A stretch of 64,000 nucleotides of DNA from Asticcacaulis sp. ZE23SCel15 (lineage in GTDB: Bacteria; Pseudomonadota; Alphaproteobacteria; Caulobacterales; Caulobacteraceae): assembly GCF_030505395.1 (NCBI RefSeq), contig NZ_CP130044.1, positions 2,155,001-2,219,000 of the forward strand, in the 5' to 3' direction. The notes below the pieces were generated by a model that saw only the letters and a program-made list of their open reading frames with translations, had not been told where the DNA came from and searched no databases. Below are positions 7,383-15,926 of this stretch, piece by piece (position 1 is the first letter of the stretch; every line of letters starts with the position of its first letter). A program made the position numbers and the translations under genes.

Positions 7383-8294
7383 ATGCACATGTTACCTGAC
7401 GCCCTTGATCACCTGCCGGATACCAAACGCCGCGAGCTTGAGCATGTGGTGAAGGTGCTGTTCGACAGTTTTGAGGCCGCTACGCAGACCAAGCTGTCAG
7501 AGAAACGCAAGGGCGGTCGCATCCTAAAGATCATACTTTTCGGGTCATATGCGCGCGGTGACTGGGTTGAAGATCGCCTGTCTGGCTATCGCTCAGATTA
7601 TGACCTTCTGGTCGTCGTCAACAGCTATGAGTTCACCGATTTGCAGGAATACTGGAGTGCGGCGGATGATCGCTTCGTCCGAGAATACACACTCACACAT
7701 GACCTAAAAACGCCGGTCAGTTTTATCGTCCATAGCCTGGCTGACGTAAACGACCAACTTGCCAAAGGTCGCCCGTTTTTCTCGGACATCGTCAAAGATG
7801 GCGTTGTACTATATGAGGCAGCGGGACATCCGCTGGCCAAGCCAAAGGCGCTGACGCCAGAGGAACTGCAGGCCGAGGCCAAGGGTTATTATGACCAGTG
7901 GATGTCGAAGATGGCAGGCCTCGATCTCACATTTGAGGCAGCGTTGATCGCTGATGACAGAAAGCTCGCGTCTTTCCTTCTCCATCAAAAAACCGAGTCA
8001 TTGTACCACTGCGTATTACTCACGCTCTCCCTTTACAGCCCGAAATCTCACCGACTTTCATTTTTAAGATCGCAAGCCGAAGGACTGGATGAGCGGCTGA
8101 GAACTATTTGGCCGGATGATGATAAGTTTGCCAAAAGATGCTTTGCCAAACTGCAACGCGCTTACGTAGAGGCCCGGTATTCTGCGGATTATGACATCGG
8201 CTTCGACGAACTGATGTGGCTTAAAGAGCGAATTGAGCATCTAAGACTCACCATCCAAATGATCTGCGAAATGAAAATCGCAACTACGGCCTGA
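7383..8294 (+). CDS. MNT nucleotidyltransferase-HEPN fusion protein
   Basis: The 303-residue protein joins two domains usually encoded as a toxin-antitoxin pair. The N-terminal half is a minimal nucleotidyltransferase with ILFGSYARGDWVED, followed by GYRSDYDLLVVV. The GSYARGD and SDYDLLV metal-binding aspartates are both intact. The C-terminal half is a helical HEPN domain with the AYVEARYSADYDIGFDEL segment. The canonical RNase motif R-x4-6-H is not apparent there, so RNase activity is doubtful. Fused MNT-HEPN proteins of this length are a known annotation class, and unfused relatives act by AMPylating or nucleotidylating the HEPN partner. No partner gene is adjacent. Confidence 0.88.
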   Translation: MHMLPDALDHLPDTKRRELEHVVKVLFDSFEAATQTKLSEKRKGGRILKIILFGSYARGDWVEDRLSGYRSDYDLLVVVNSYEFTDLQEYWSAADDRFVREYTLTHDLKTPVSFIVHSLADVNDQLAKGRPFFSDIVKDGVVLYEAAGHPLAKPKALTPEELQAEAKGYYDQWMSKMAGLDLTFEAALIADDRKLASFLLHQKTESLYHCVLLTLSLYSPKSHRLSFLRSQAEGLDERLRTIWPDDDKFAKRCFAKLQRAYVEARYSADYDIGFDELMWLKERIEHLRLTIQMICEMKIATTA

Positions 8295-8632
8295 ACCGGA
8301 GCCTTTTCCTTCTGATGGCCCGGCAAGGCCGAGTTCGAGCAGTTGCGTGTGGTGTGGCAAACCGTCTTTCTGGTCATTCTGCTGTCAGTCAATGCTGGTT
8401 CGATCATGAGGATAAGATACAGCCGAAACGATTTTAGTTTACCTTGGGTTGTGTGTGGGGTATGTGTTTCCTCAGCAGATTGATCTGCTTTACCATCAAC
8501 CCACTATCCACAAAGCTATAACTGCTTAGGCTGCCTCTTCCCCTTGGGGTGGCTTAAGCGTTTTTTTGGGCTCGGTATGGTGACGGATAAATTCAACCTC
8601 AAAGACTGCCACCCCCAACGATAAGGCTACGC
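8295..8632. other. Intergenic stretch with a hairpin
   Basis: The 338 bp between the MNT-HEPN gene and the convergent small membrane gene hold no supported ORF. A CCCCTTGGGG-centred hairpin near 8530-8555, followed by GCGTTTTTTT, could terminate rightward transcription. A short palindrome CAGATTGATCTG lies near 8478. Confidence 0.35.
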
Positions 8633-8983
8633 CTATGCCCCTAACAGGCCGAGCGTCGTTAGGTAGGCGTAATAGCCAACAGACAATGACAGATGGGCGG
8701 CTAAGTGTGTCAGGGCACCCGCCAGATGGCATGACGTGATCATAATCGTCCATAGCCTGCGCGATCGGTAAGAGATGGCAAACAGGACGAGGGTCACAAA
8801 AGCATCGAGCAGCGCTGTATAAATGCCCGGATCGTAGCCGCGTTGAAGGTGAGGGGTAATCAGCCATGCGCAAATCACCAGCACGGCGGCCGACCTTTCG
8901 GCCCAACCGCCCCGCCAGATCGCCAGCCCTCCGCATGTGAAGAGTAGCGTATATCCTAAAGCTATCCAGAGAGTTTGCAGCAT
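8633..8983 (-). CDS. Small polytopic membrane protein of the LuxR module
   Basis: A 116-residue protein with about four hydrophobic helices. One distinctive segment is RRLWTIMITSCHLAGALTHLA. Its ATG overlaps the stop codon of the upstream 119-residue gene at 8983, so the two are translationally coupled. Function is unknown. I have the impression of similar small proteins beside LuxR-type regulators in other alphaproteobacteria, but this is memory and was not searched. Confidence 0.75.
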   Translation of the reverse strand: MLQTLWIALGYTLLFTCGGLAIWRGGWAERSAAVLVICAWLITPHLQRGYDPGIYTALLDAFVTLVLFAISYRSRRLWTIMITSCHLAGALTHLAAHLSLSVGYYAYLTTLGLLGA

Positions 8984-9342
8984 CAGGTCGTAATGGCGAG
9001 CCCCGTTGTTATACCTGCACCACCACCCCCGGTTTTTTTGTCGTTTTCAGGTTTGTCGAAATCATTGCCGGTAAGGACGACGTTTTTAGCCCAGGTGGTA
9101 TGAATCTTTTTGAGTTCTTTGTGCGCTTCGAGGAAGCCGCCACGGACCAGTGCCAGATTGCGGGTATTATCAACGATGCACATCAGCGCATCCTGACCAA
9201 ACATGGCTGACATGCCACTGGTGGCCCTTAGCCGTGCTAAGGTGGACAGTAGCTCACCGGCTTCGGATAAGGCCAGGTCAATGGCGTTTTCTGTTTGGTG
9301 CATTTTTTCGGCACCGGCTAAAACGACTTCTGATTTTTTCAA
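8983..9342 (-). CDS. Unknown 119-aa helical protein of the LuxR module
   Basis: An unrecognised soluble protein. Residues 1-85 are predicted helical and amphipathic (AEKMHQTENAIDLALSEAG, then ALVRGGFLEAHKELKKIHTTW). The tail is lysine- and glycine-rich (KKTGGGGAGITTGLAITT). It has no signal peptide and no membrane helix. It sits 59 bp after the LuxR-type gene and overlaps the start of the small membrane gene, so the three probably form one operon. Confidence 0.75.
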   Translation of the reverse strand: MKKSEVVLAGAEKMHQTENAIDLALSEAGELLSTLARLRATSGMSAMFGQDALMCIVDNTRNLALVRGGFLEAHKELKKIHTTWAKNVVLTGNDFDKPENDKKTGGGGAGITTGLAITT

Positions 9343-9401
9343 AGGTATTCTCCTTTTGTGGGTGGCTTTTGGGCCGGGCTGATGGCCACCCGGAGGTTTA
9401 A

Positions 9402-10055
9402 TTACCCGGTTTGGCCGCTGAAATTAGTAATGGCCTGAAACACCCCCATGAGGACAACCACCACACTGCCTGCGGCGATGACGATCATGAGCGTTACCGC
9501 AAGGGTAAGTCCGGCCCATTGTATGAGGCTATACTTCTGTAACCGATCGATTAGGGCTAGGTACTGGTCAAATCGAGAAGAGCGAACATCAGCATTGTTA
9601 CCGCCGCTGTTTCCCCTTCCTCGTCCCTCACTTTGAATATCGTGTTCAAAGTTGGGAGAATATCGTGCACTTTCTCGGTGGCTGTTAAGTTCAACATCGC
9701 TTCCGCCAGATCGCTCTTTAGGATCGTCAAACTGGGTTCGTTTTTGGTTTGGATTGTATTGCTCATGCCCCAAGGATGATGTCTCAAACCCTTGCCGGGC
9801 AATCCCTTCTGAAGCGCGATAACCTTCAGGGGGGATCAGCGGATGCGCCTCATGGTGCGCCAGCATAAGGGCGGCCTGCACCGAAGATTGAGCCCCTAAC
9901 AGCTTACGGGCCTTCTCTTTGTGGGTCTTTACGGTGTGCTCAGAAATTTCAAGTTTGCGGGCAATTTCCTTGGCCAATAAATGCTGAGATGTCAGCCGCA
10001 ACACTTCCTTTTGCCGGGGGGTTAGCACGTCAAATTTTGATAAGGACTCGCCCAA
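9402..10055 (-). CDS. LuxR-type HTH regulator with a C-terminal membrane anchor
   Basis: The 217 residues have unusual order. The LuxR/GerE DNA-binding domain is at the N-terminus (LTPRQKEVLRLTSQ, LLAKEIARKLEISEHTVKTHKEKARKLLG, about residues 11-60). A long, charged, low-complexity linker follows (about 75-165). One membrane helix lies near the C-terminus (LTLAVTLMIVIAAGSVVVVLMG, about 183-204). There is no receiver or autoinducer domain. The architecture implies a DNA-binding domain tethered to the inner membrane and released or sensing there. It leads an operon with the 119-aa and 116-aa genes. Confidence 0.88.
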   Translation of the reverse strand: MGESLSKFDVLTPRQKEVLRLTSQHLLAKEIARKLEISEHTVKTHKEKARKLLGAQSSVQAALMLAHHEAHPLIPPEGYRASEGIARQGFETSSLGHEQYNPNQKRTQFDDPKERSGGSDVELNSHRESARYSPNFEHDIQSEGRGRGNSGGNNADVRSSRFDQYLALIDRLQKYSLIQWAGLTLAVTLMIVIAAGSVVVVLMGVFQAITNFSGQTG

Positions 10056-10228
10056 ACTGCCCCTCCCTCGACTCGATCCCCATTACAGGGGTCGGGGTTA
10101 AGGTTAATCAGACAATATGTGATCACGCTAGTAGGTTTTGGATCACAACCGACAATGGATGTGCAAAGGTTGAAAATACAGTTCGCTGTTGATAGCGGTT
10201 TCAGGCCGGCTAATTAAGGGGCTGATGC

Positions 10229-10462
10229 TTAGTTCACGCTTGAGCGAGATACAGTAATATCTCCGCCGCACGGCATATTACCGCAGATGAAAAACTCATG
10301 AAGGGCCATGACTTTGAGGTGGCCGAGGTTTGATGCCTGAAGGGCGCCGGCTGTTGTTTCGCGCGAATGACCACAGGTGCAGCGGATGAACAGGCTTTCC
10401 CCGGTACCAAGATCATTGAGGGTTACAGGTGCATTGCTGGTAAGGTCAAATTTCATGTACAT
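10229..10462 (-). CDS. Small Cys-containing protein, unknown
   Basis: A 77-residue (or 75-residue, from the second ATG at 10456) protein with cysteines spaced as RCTCGHS near the middle and ICGNMPCGGD near the end. The four cysteines plus nearby histidines could form a small zinc site. No ribosome-binding site is obvious. It lies between the LuxR-type gene and the peptidase promoter. Real coding is likely but not certain. Confidence 0.5.
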   Translation of the reverse strand: MYMKFDLTSNAPVTLNDLGTGESLFIRCTCGHSRETTAGALQASNLGHLKVMALHEFFICGNMPCGGDITVSRSSVN

Positions 10463-10581
10463 CGCCTAAGAGGTCTATCAACTACCTTTTTTGGATCAGT
10501 AACATAGGATTTTTAGGGGGGGATAAGTGGCGAAGACGTGGAGTTGGTCGTGTTAATGTGTCACATTTGAAACTAAAGCAC

Positions 10582-10617
10582 TTGACGATTTATCAGAAAG
10601 GCGTCTCATTTGAGACG
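10582..10617 (+). promoter_or_regulatory. Promoter with overlapping palindromic operator for the S9 peptidase
   Basis: A -35-like TTGACG is at 10582-10587. The expected -10 position falls inside CGTCTCA-TT-TGAGACG (10602-10617), a perfect 7+7 palindrome. The peptidase ATG follows at 10638. The overlap with the -10 region suggests a repressor site. A related single arm is not repeated at the downstream TonB receptor. Confidence 0.5.
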
Positions 10618-10637
10618 TAATTTTTTGGAGTGTGATA

Positions 10638-12638
10638 ATGCCTCATCGCAGAACGTCTGTAGCCAAAGGCTTTTTAAAGGTTTCCGCAGCAGTCCTTGCT
10701 CTTTCATGCTTTGGTATTAATGCACCTGCTATTGCACAGCCTTTATCAATCGAAGCGTTGGCTCAATACGAAGCCGTGACAGGTGCGACATTATCACCGG
10801 ACGGTAAGCATGTGGCCGCGATCGTCGCTGCCAAGGGGCAAAAATGGCCGGTCATATCGATCTGGGATGCCAACGATCTGTCCAAAACGCCGGTGTGGAT
10901 CCCATCGGAAAATATGCGCATCATAGCCGTCGATTTTATCGGCAATGACCGGATATACTTTATCACCGAGTCACCAATAATCGGCTACGATGGCCGCCCA
11001 ACCCTTACGCGTAAGCTCTATTTCACGGATCTTCAGGGCAAATCGTTTGAAGAGCCTTTCCGGACAACAGGGAGCCGCAATAAGGCCGTGCGTGATGCCG
11101 AAGAGCGCGGTATCAATGTTGGTATTTTCAATGACAACCTTTACGACCCAGACCTTATCCTTATGGAAAAGGGCGATATTAATTCCGGCGCGCAGGAAAT
11201 CGTTGAGTTCAATACTAAAACGAATAAAACCCGCGTGATCGCCAAGGGGGGCGAAAAGACGGCCTTCCTGTCGGCAGGTGTCGATCTGGTGACCGGCGAG
11301 CCAATGATTAAGGCTGAAATCGAGACCATAAGCAATGAATTCTGGTACCGCGTCTATATTAAGGATCGCGCCAATGGGCAGTGGGTTTATCATGCACCCT
11401 TAAGCTATGAGCTCAAAAAACGCCGCGATATTTCCCCAATGGGCTTTGACACTGATCCGTCAAAGCTGATTGTCGCGAGCAATCTCAACCGCAACTTTAT
11501 GGCCATTTACAGCTACGATATCAAGTCGCAGACCTTCTCGGCTGAACCATTGTACGCTAACGAACAGTTCGACATCAATAACGTTGGATTTAAACCTGAC
11601 CGGGTTGCAAAGACCTCGACGATCGCCAGTATAACCGTAAGGGGACCGGCGCCCATTCAGGTTTTTGTGGATTCAAAGTGGGAGCCCGTTCAACGCTCAA
11701 TCAAGGCCGCATTTCCGGGTAAAAATGTCGATATAAGTTCAACCTCTGGCGACAGTGCCATCGTCACCGTCGAAGGCCCCGACCTGCCACCGGAATATTA
11801 TCTCTACAAGGGCGGCAAGCTGGCGCTTTTGGGCAAGCAGCGCCCGTGGATCGACCCCCAGACTCTGGGCAAGGCCGAATATATCACCTTCAAGGCCCGC
11901 GACGGTCTGGATATACCAGCTTTTGTGACCTACCCGCCGGGGTGGACGCCGGAAAAAGGGCCGGTGCCGCTGGTGGTTATGCCGCATGGCGGCCCGTGGG
12001 CGCGCGATGACCTGAGCTGGGACGGGGCTGGCTGGATTCAGTTTCTGGCGACGCGCGGCATAGCGGTCGTTCAGCCTCAGTACCGCGGCTCCGACGGTTG
12101 GGGCTATAAGCTCTGGACTGCCGGGGATAAGGAATGGGGCCAAAAGATGCAGGACGATAAAGACGATGCTGCGGCCTATCTTGTTTCTAAAGGCGTGGCT
12201 GACCCTAAGCGGATGGCTATGTTTGGGTATTCATACGGGGGTTTTTCGGCTATAGCAGCCTCCGTTCGACCTAACAGCCCCTATAAATGCGCTATTGCCG
12301 GCGCAGGTGTTGCCAGTCTGGACCGGATTGGGAACCTATGGGGCAACAACCACCTGCAACGTGACATTCAGGGATGGACGGTCGCCGGCATGGATCCGCT
12401 TAAAAACGTCGATAAGGCCAATATTCCGATCATGTTGTATCATGGTGACCATGATCGTCAGGCCGACACAGACCATTCACGTATGTTCTTTAAAGCCATG
12501 AAAGCAGCCGGAAAAGATGTAGAATACCATGAAATCAAGGGTATGTGGCACACTCTGCCGTGGCGGGTCGAATGGCATGACGAAACTTTGGGATTAATTG
12601 AGGGCTATCTAAAAAGCCCAAAATGTGGTTTGCTGTAA
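10638..12638 (+). CDS. S9 family peptidase (prolyl oligopeptidase type), secreted
   Basis: This alpha/beta-hydrolase peptidase of about 666 residues has a signal peptide (FLKVSAAVLALSCFGINAPA, cleaved near AIAQ). An N-terminal propeller-like region is followed by the catalytic domain. The triad can be read: S532 in GYSYGG, D606 in HGDHD, and H638 in MWHTLPW. The oxyanion region MPHGGPWARDD is also present. The start at 10638 is preferred over the GTG at 10632 because GGAG sits seven bases upstream. It would cut oligopeptides in the periplasm. The TonB receptor downstream on the same strand suggests joint peptide use, although a terminator separates them. Confidence 0.92.
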   Translation: MPHRRTSVAKGFLKVSAAVLALSCFGINAPAIAQPLSIEALAQYEAVTGATLSPDGKHVAAIVAAKGQKWPVISIWDANDLSKTPVWIPSENMRIIAVDFIGNDRIYFITESPIIGYDGRPTLTRKLYFTDLQGKSFEEPFRTTGSRNKAVRDAEERGINVGIFNDNLYDPDLILMEKGDINSGAQEIVEFNTKTNKTRVIAKGGEKTAFLSAGVDLVTGEPMIKAEIETISNEFWYRVYIKDRANGQWVYHAPLSYELKKRRDISPMGFDTDPSKLIVASNLNRNFMAIYSYDIKSQTFSAEPLYANEQFDINNVGFKPDRVAKTSTIASITVRGPAPIQVFVDSKWEPVQRSIKAAFPGKNVDISSTSGDSAIVTVEGPDLPPEYYLYKGGKLALLGKQRPWIDPQTLGKAEYITFKARDGLDIPAFVTYPPGWTPEKGPVPLVVMPHGGPWARDDLSWDGAGWIQFLATRGIAVVQPQYRGSDGWGYKLWTAGDKEWGQKMQDDKDDAAAYLVSKGVADPKRMAMFGYSYGGFSAIAASVRPNSPYKCAIAGAGVASLDRIGNLWGNNHLQRDIQGWTVAGMDPLKNVDKANIPIMLYHGDHDRQADTDHSRMFFKAMKAAGKDVEYHEIKGMWHTLPWRVEWHDETLGLIEGYLKSPKCGLL

Positions 12639-12667
12639 TCTCACTCTAGTTTCTTGAAAAACTTTAT

Positions 12668-12704
12668 AAAGGCCTCATTCCGGTATAATGAGGCCTTTGT
12701 TTTT
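12668..12704 (+). terminator. Rho-independent terminator after the S9 peptidase
   Basis: AAAGGCCTCATT and AATGAGGCCTTT form a 12-bp stem around an 8-nt loop, followed by GTTTTTG. It is symmetrical enough to act on both strands. Confidence 0.9.
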
Positions 12705-12844
12705 GCATAATTCCCTTTAGATACACAAATATGAGGCTGAAAAGCCACACTTGGTGGTATTGTTTCTTTTTTTACGGCTTTTAGATTGCGTCAGAAAAGT
12801 GACAAGATAGTGTCGCTTTAATGATGGTTTAATTGGAGGCTGTA

Positions 12845-15838
12845 GTGTCCTTGAAATTCCCCCGCAAATGGCTGCTCGCTAGCAGCGTTTTTACAAGTGT
12901 AGTGTTTGGCGCGCCAGCTTTGGCGCAAGAAACTACGACCACTACAACCACAACTACTGAGGAAGTGGTTACAGAAGTTGTCATCACCGGTTCGCGCATT
13001 AAGGGAAAAGAATATACCTCTGCTTCGCCAGTCACCGTTATTACATCGGAACGCTCAACGGCTGCGGGCTTAATCAGTGCGTCTGAAATTCTGCAAAGCA
13101 CAGGCGCTGCAGCCAGTTCCGGCCAAATCAATAACACCTTTACCGGCTTTGTTGTCGGCGGCGGTGGCGGTATCAACACCGTCTCTCTTCGTGGCCTGGG
13201 TGCCCAGCGGTCTCTGGTGCTTATCAATGGTCGCCGTATGCCGCCTGCGGGTGTGGGTGGTACGGTTGGTCCGGTCGATCTGAATACCATTCCGTCGGCC
13301 TTCGTTTCCCGTTACGAAATCCTGAAGGACGGTGCATCGTCTATCTACGGTTCTGATGCTGTGGCCGGTGTGGTCAACGTCATAACTCGCGCCAATTACG
13401 AAGGCTTCAACCTCGAAGGCACAACCAATATCACTGAGCAGGGCGGGGGTGAAACCTACCAACTCAGCGGCATGTGGGGTAAGTCTTTTGATAAAGGCCA
13501 CTTCGCAGTATCGGCCGAAGCGTATGAGCAAAAGGCTCTGGTTGCCGGTGATCGCGACAGCTTTGCTTGTCCGACCGATAATTTTTACTATGGTGACGAC
13601 CGCGCCGATGCTATCGATCCGACCACGGGTAACTATAAGTGTTATACGCACGGCATCGAGGGTTACGTAGGGACCTATTTGCCATCTGATGTGTTTGGGC
13701 TGTCTTTCTTCGGCAGCCGTGCGATTTCTCCGGGATCGACCACAAACGGTGTTCCTGGGTGGGCATTTATCCCTTATGAAGCCCGCAGCTTTAATGACCC
13801 GCGTGGTCTAAGCGCCACCATCTTATCACCCGTCAAGCGCTTCACCCTGTTTGCGCAAGGTGAGTACCGCCCCGATTGGCTGGGCGGTGCTGAGCTTTAT
13901 TCGGAATTGATGTATACCAAACGCGAGTTTGAGCAGGTCGCCTGGGCTCAATTCTTCCCATATTATCATGAGCAATCGTCAGCGAACCCCTTCAGCGTCG
14001 GTACGGTTGCGGCGAATCCAATCTTGGAATGTGATACCATTGAGGAATTCTTTGGTCCGGGGACAACCTGCAACGAGACATTTGCCGAGCTTGGGTATCC
14101 CGGCCTTGTCGCCAATCCCATTGTTCTTTATGAGAGCCAACGCGAACAGGATGTTGAAACCTATCGCTTGCTGGGTGGTGTTCGCGGTGATTGGGGTAAG
14201 TGGAGCTATGATGCCTACCTGTCTCATTCCAAGAGCAAGGGCGATTACTCGCAAACCGCTATCTACAATGATCGCGTAGATTACGGCACAGGCACAAATC
14301 AGCTTACGCTTGGCTTGATGCCGGGCGGAGTATGTGGCACCGGTGCTCCCGCAGGCTGTGTACCTTTGGATCTGTTTAATCAGGCCGCACTCGAAGATGG
14401 CCAGTTCTCCCAAGCGGTTCTCGACTACTACTTTACCCGCGATGCCGGCAGCACCGAATATACTCAAACGATCATGGAAGCCTCTATGACGGGCGACCTG
14501 TTTGAATTGCCTGCGGGGCCTTTGGGTTCGGCGTTCGGTATCTCCATCCGTAAAGATGAAATCGACGACACGCCTGGTCCGCTGTCGATCGCCCAAAACA
14601 TCTGGGGTAGTACTACCGCAGGGGTTACCCGTGGCGATGATACATTGTCCGAAGTTTACGGCGAACTGGAAGCTCCGGTGTTTCGTAATCTTCCGTTCAT
14701 TAAAGATTTCAAGGTAAACCTATCGGCTCGTTATTCGAACTACGACAGCGTAGGTTCGGATACGACTTACAAGGTTGGCATGAATTGGGTTGTAGACGAT
14801 ACCTTGCGGATCCGCGCCACCCATGGCACATCATTCCGAGCACCGGCACTTTATGAATTATATTTGAATGATCAGACCAGCTTCCTCGCCCAATCTCAGG
14901 TTGATCCCTGCATCAACTACGGTCAGGTCGGCGAAGGCGGTGGCTTCGTTAAAAATGAACAAGTCCGCGCAAACTGTGCCGCTGAAGGACTTCCGGAAGA
15001 CTACGCCGGTGCGGGTTCTTCGGCTCAGATTTTCACAGGTGGCGGTCTTGACCTGAAGCCTGAAACGTCTGAAGCCACCACATTTGGTATCGTACTTACG
15101 CCACCAGATACGGGCTTTAAATTCGCCATCGATTTCTGGAAGATCAAGGTTGAAGATCAGATCAGTTCATCTGGCGCCGGTGTTGTTGGAGCGTGTTACG
15201 CGTCGTTTGACTTTCCGACTAATGGCTTCTGTAACCTGTTTGAGCGCAGTACGCTGGATAACAGTATTACAGCCATTGACGCCAGTTACCGTAACATCCC
15301 GACCGAAGAAGTCCAGGGCATTGACTATACCGCCGCCTACGAGAAAGAGTTCAACTTCGGTACCTTGGCTATCGATCTTGAAGCCACCTACACTAAGGAA
15401 TATCTGTCTCAGTTGTTCCCTGGCGATGTGGTCTATGATTACCAGGGTCTGATCGGTGAACCCGAATGGACGGGTCGCGTACAAACCCGCTTTGAGCACA
15501 AGGACTGGACCGTCAACTACACTCTGAACTACACGGGTTCGTCCTCAAACATGGATCGCTTCGGCGAAGATGGCACCGTGGGCACAGATATCTTCTACGC
15601 AGTTGGTGCAACCTACGCTGCTGAGACGAATGAATTCTACACTCATGATATTAGCGTCCGTTACGAAGCTAAGGAGTGGAGCATTCTGGCGGGTATCTCG
15701 AACTTCACAGATGAAGAGCCTCCGATCCTGGGGAATGGTTCATCCTTCACCCGTCTTGGCAATTACCCACTGTCGAGCCAGTACTATGAAGGCTTTCTTG
15801 GCCGCCAGTTCTTCCTGCGGGTCAGCAAGGACTTCTAA
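12845..15838 (+). CDS. TonB-dependent outer-membrane receptor (island-borne)
   Basis: A receptor of about 997 residues. The signal peptide is followed by an unusual run of threonines (ETTTTTTTTEE), then a TonB-box-like region EVVITGSRI. The plug domain carries the VSLRGLGAQRSLVLINGRR motif, and the barrel ends in phenylalanine (VSKDF). The start is taken as GTG 12845 with GGAGG five bases upstream; an in-frame TTG at 12833 is the alternative. It probably imports a peptide or other oligomer, given the neighbouring S9 peptidase. Cargo of this kind on an integrase island is notable. Confidence 0.92.
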   Translation: MSLKFPRKWLLASSVFTSVVFGAPALAQETTTTTTTTTEEVVTEVVITGSRIKGKEYTSASPVTVITSERSTAAGLISASEILQSTGAAASSGQINNTFTGFVVGGGGGINTVSLRGLGAQRSLVLINGRRMPPAGVGGTVGPVDLNTIPSAFVSRYEILKDGASSIYGSDAVAGVVNVITRANYEGFNLEGTTNITEQGGGETYQLSGMWGKSFDKGHFAVSAEAYEQKALVAGDRDSFACPTDNFYYGDDRADAIDPTTGNYKCYTHGIEGYVGTYLPSDVFGLSFFGSRAISPGSTTNGVPGWAFIPYEARSFNDPRGLSATILSPVKRFTLFAQGEYRPDWLGGAELYSELMYTKREFEQVAWAQFFPYYHEQSSANPFSVGTVAANPILECDTIEEFFGPGTTCNETFAELGYPGLVANPIVLYESQREQDVETYRLLGGVRGDWGKWSYDAYLSHSKSKGDYSQTAIYNDRVDYGTGTNQLTLGLMPGGVCGTGAPAGCVPLDLFNQAALEDGQFSQAVLDYYFTRDAGSTEYTQTIMEASMTGDLFELPAGPLGSAFGISIRKDEIDDTPGPLSIAQNIWGSTTAGVTRGDDTLSEVYGELEAPVFRNLPFIKDFKVNLSARYSNYDSVGSDTTYKVGMNWVVDDTLRIRATHGTSFRAPALYELYLNDQTSFLAQSQVDPCINYGQVGEGGGFVKNEQVRANCAAEGLPEDYAGAGSSAQIFTGGGLDLKPETSEATTFGIVLTPPDTGFKFAIDFWKIKVEDQISSSGAGVVGACYASFDFPTNGFCNLFERSTLDNSITAIDASYRNIPTEEVQGIDYTAAYEKEFNFGTLAIDLEATYTKEYLSQLFPGDVVYDYQGLIGEPEWTGRVQTRFEHKDWTVNYTLNYTGSSSNMDRFGEDGTVGTDIFYAVGATYAAETNEFYTHDISVRYEAKEWSILAGISNFTDEEPPILGNGSSFTRLGNYPLSSQYYEGFLGRQFFLRVSKDF

Positions 15839-15862
15839 GGCGACTAATTTTTGATAGAATGT

Positions 15863-15896
15863 AGGCGGTGAACTTAGGTTCGCCGCCTTTTCTTTT
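15863..15896 (+). terminator. Terminator after the island TonB receptor
   Basis: AGGCGGTGAAC and GTTCGCCGCCT pair around TTAG, followed by TTTCTTTT. It lies 25 bp after the receptor stop codon. Confidence 0.85.
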
Positions 15897-15926
15897 AGTA
15901 ATTTTCACCAGATGCAATTGTTATTA

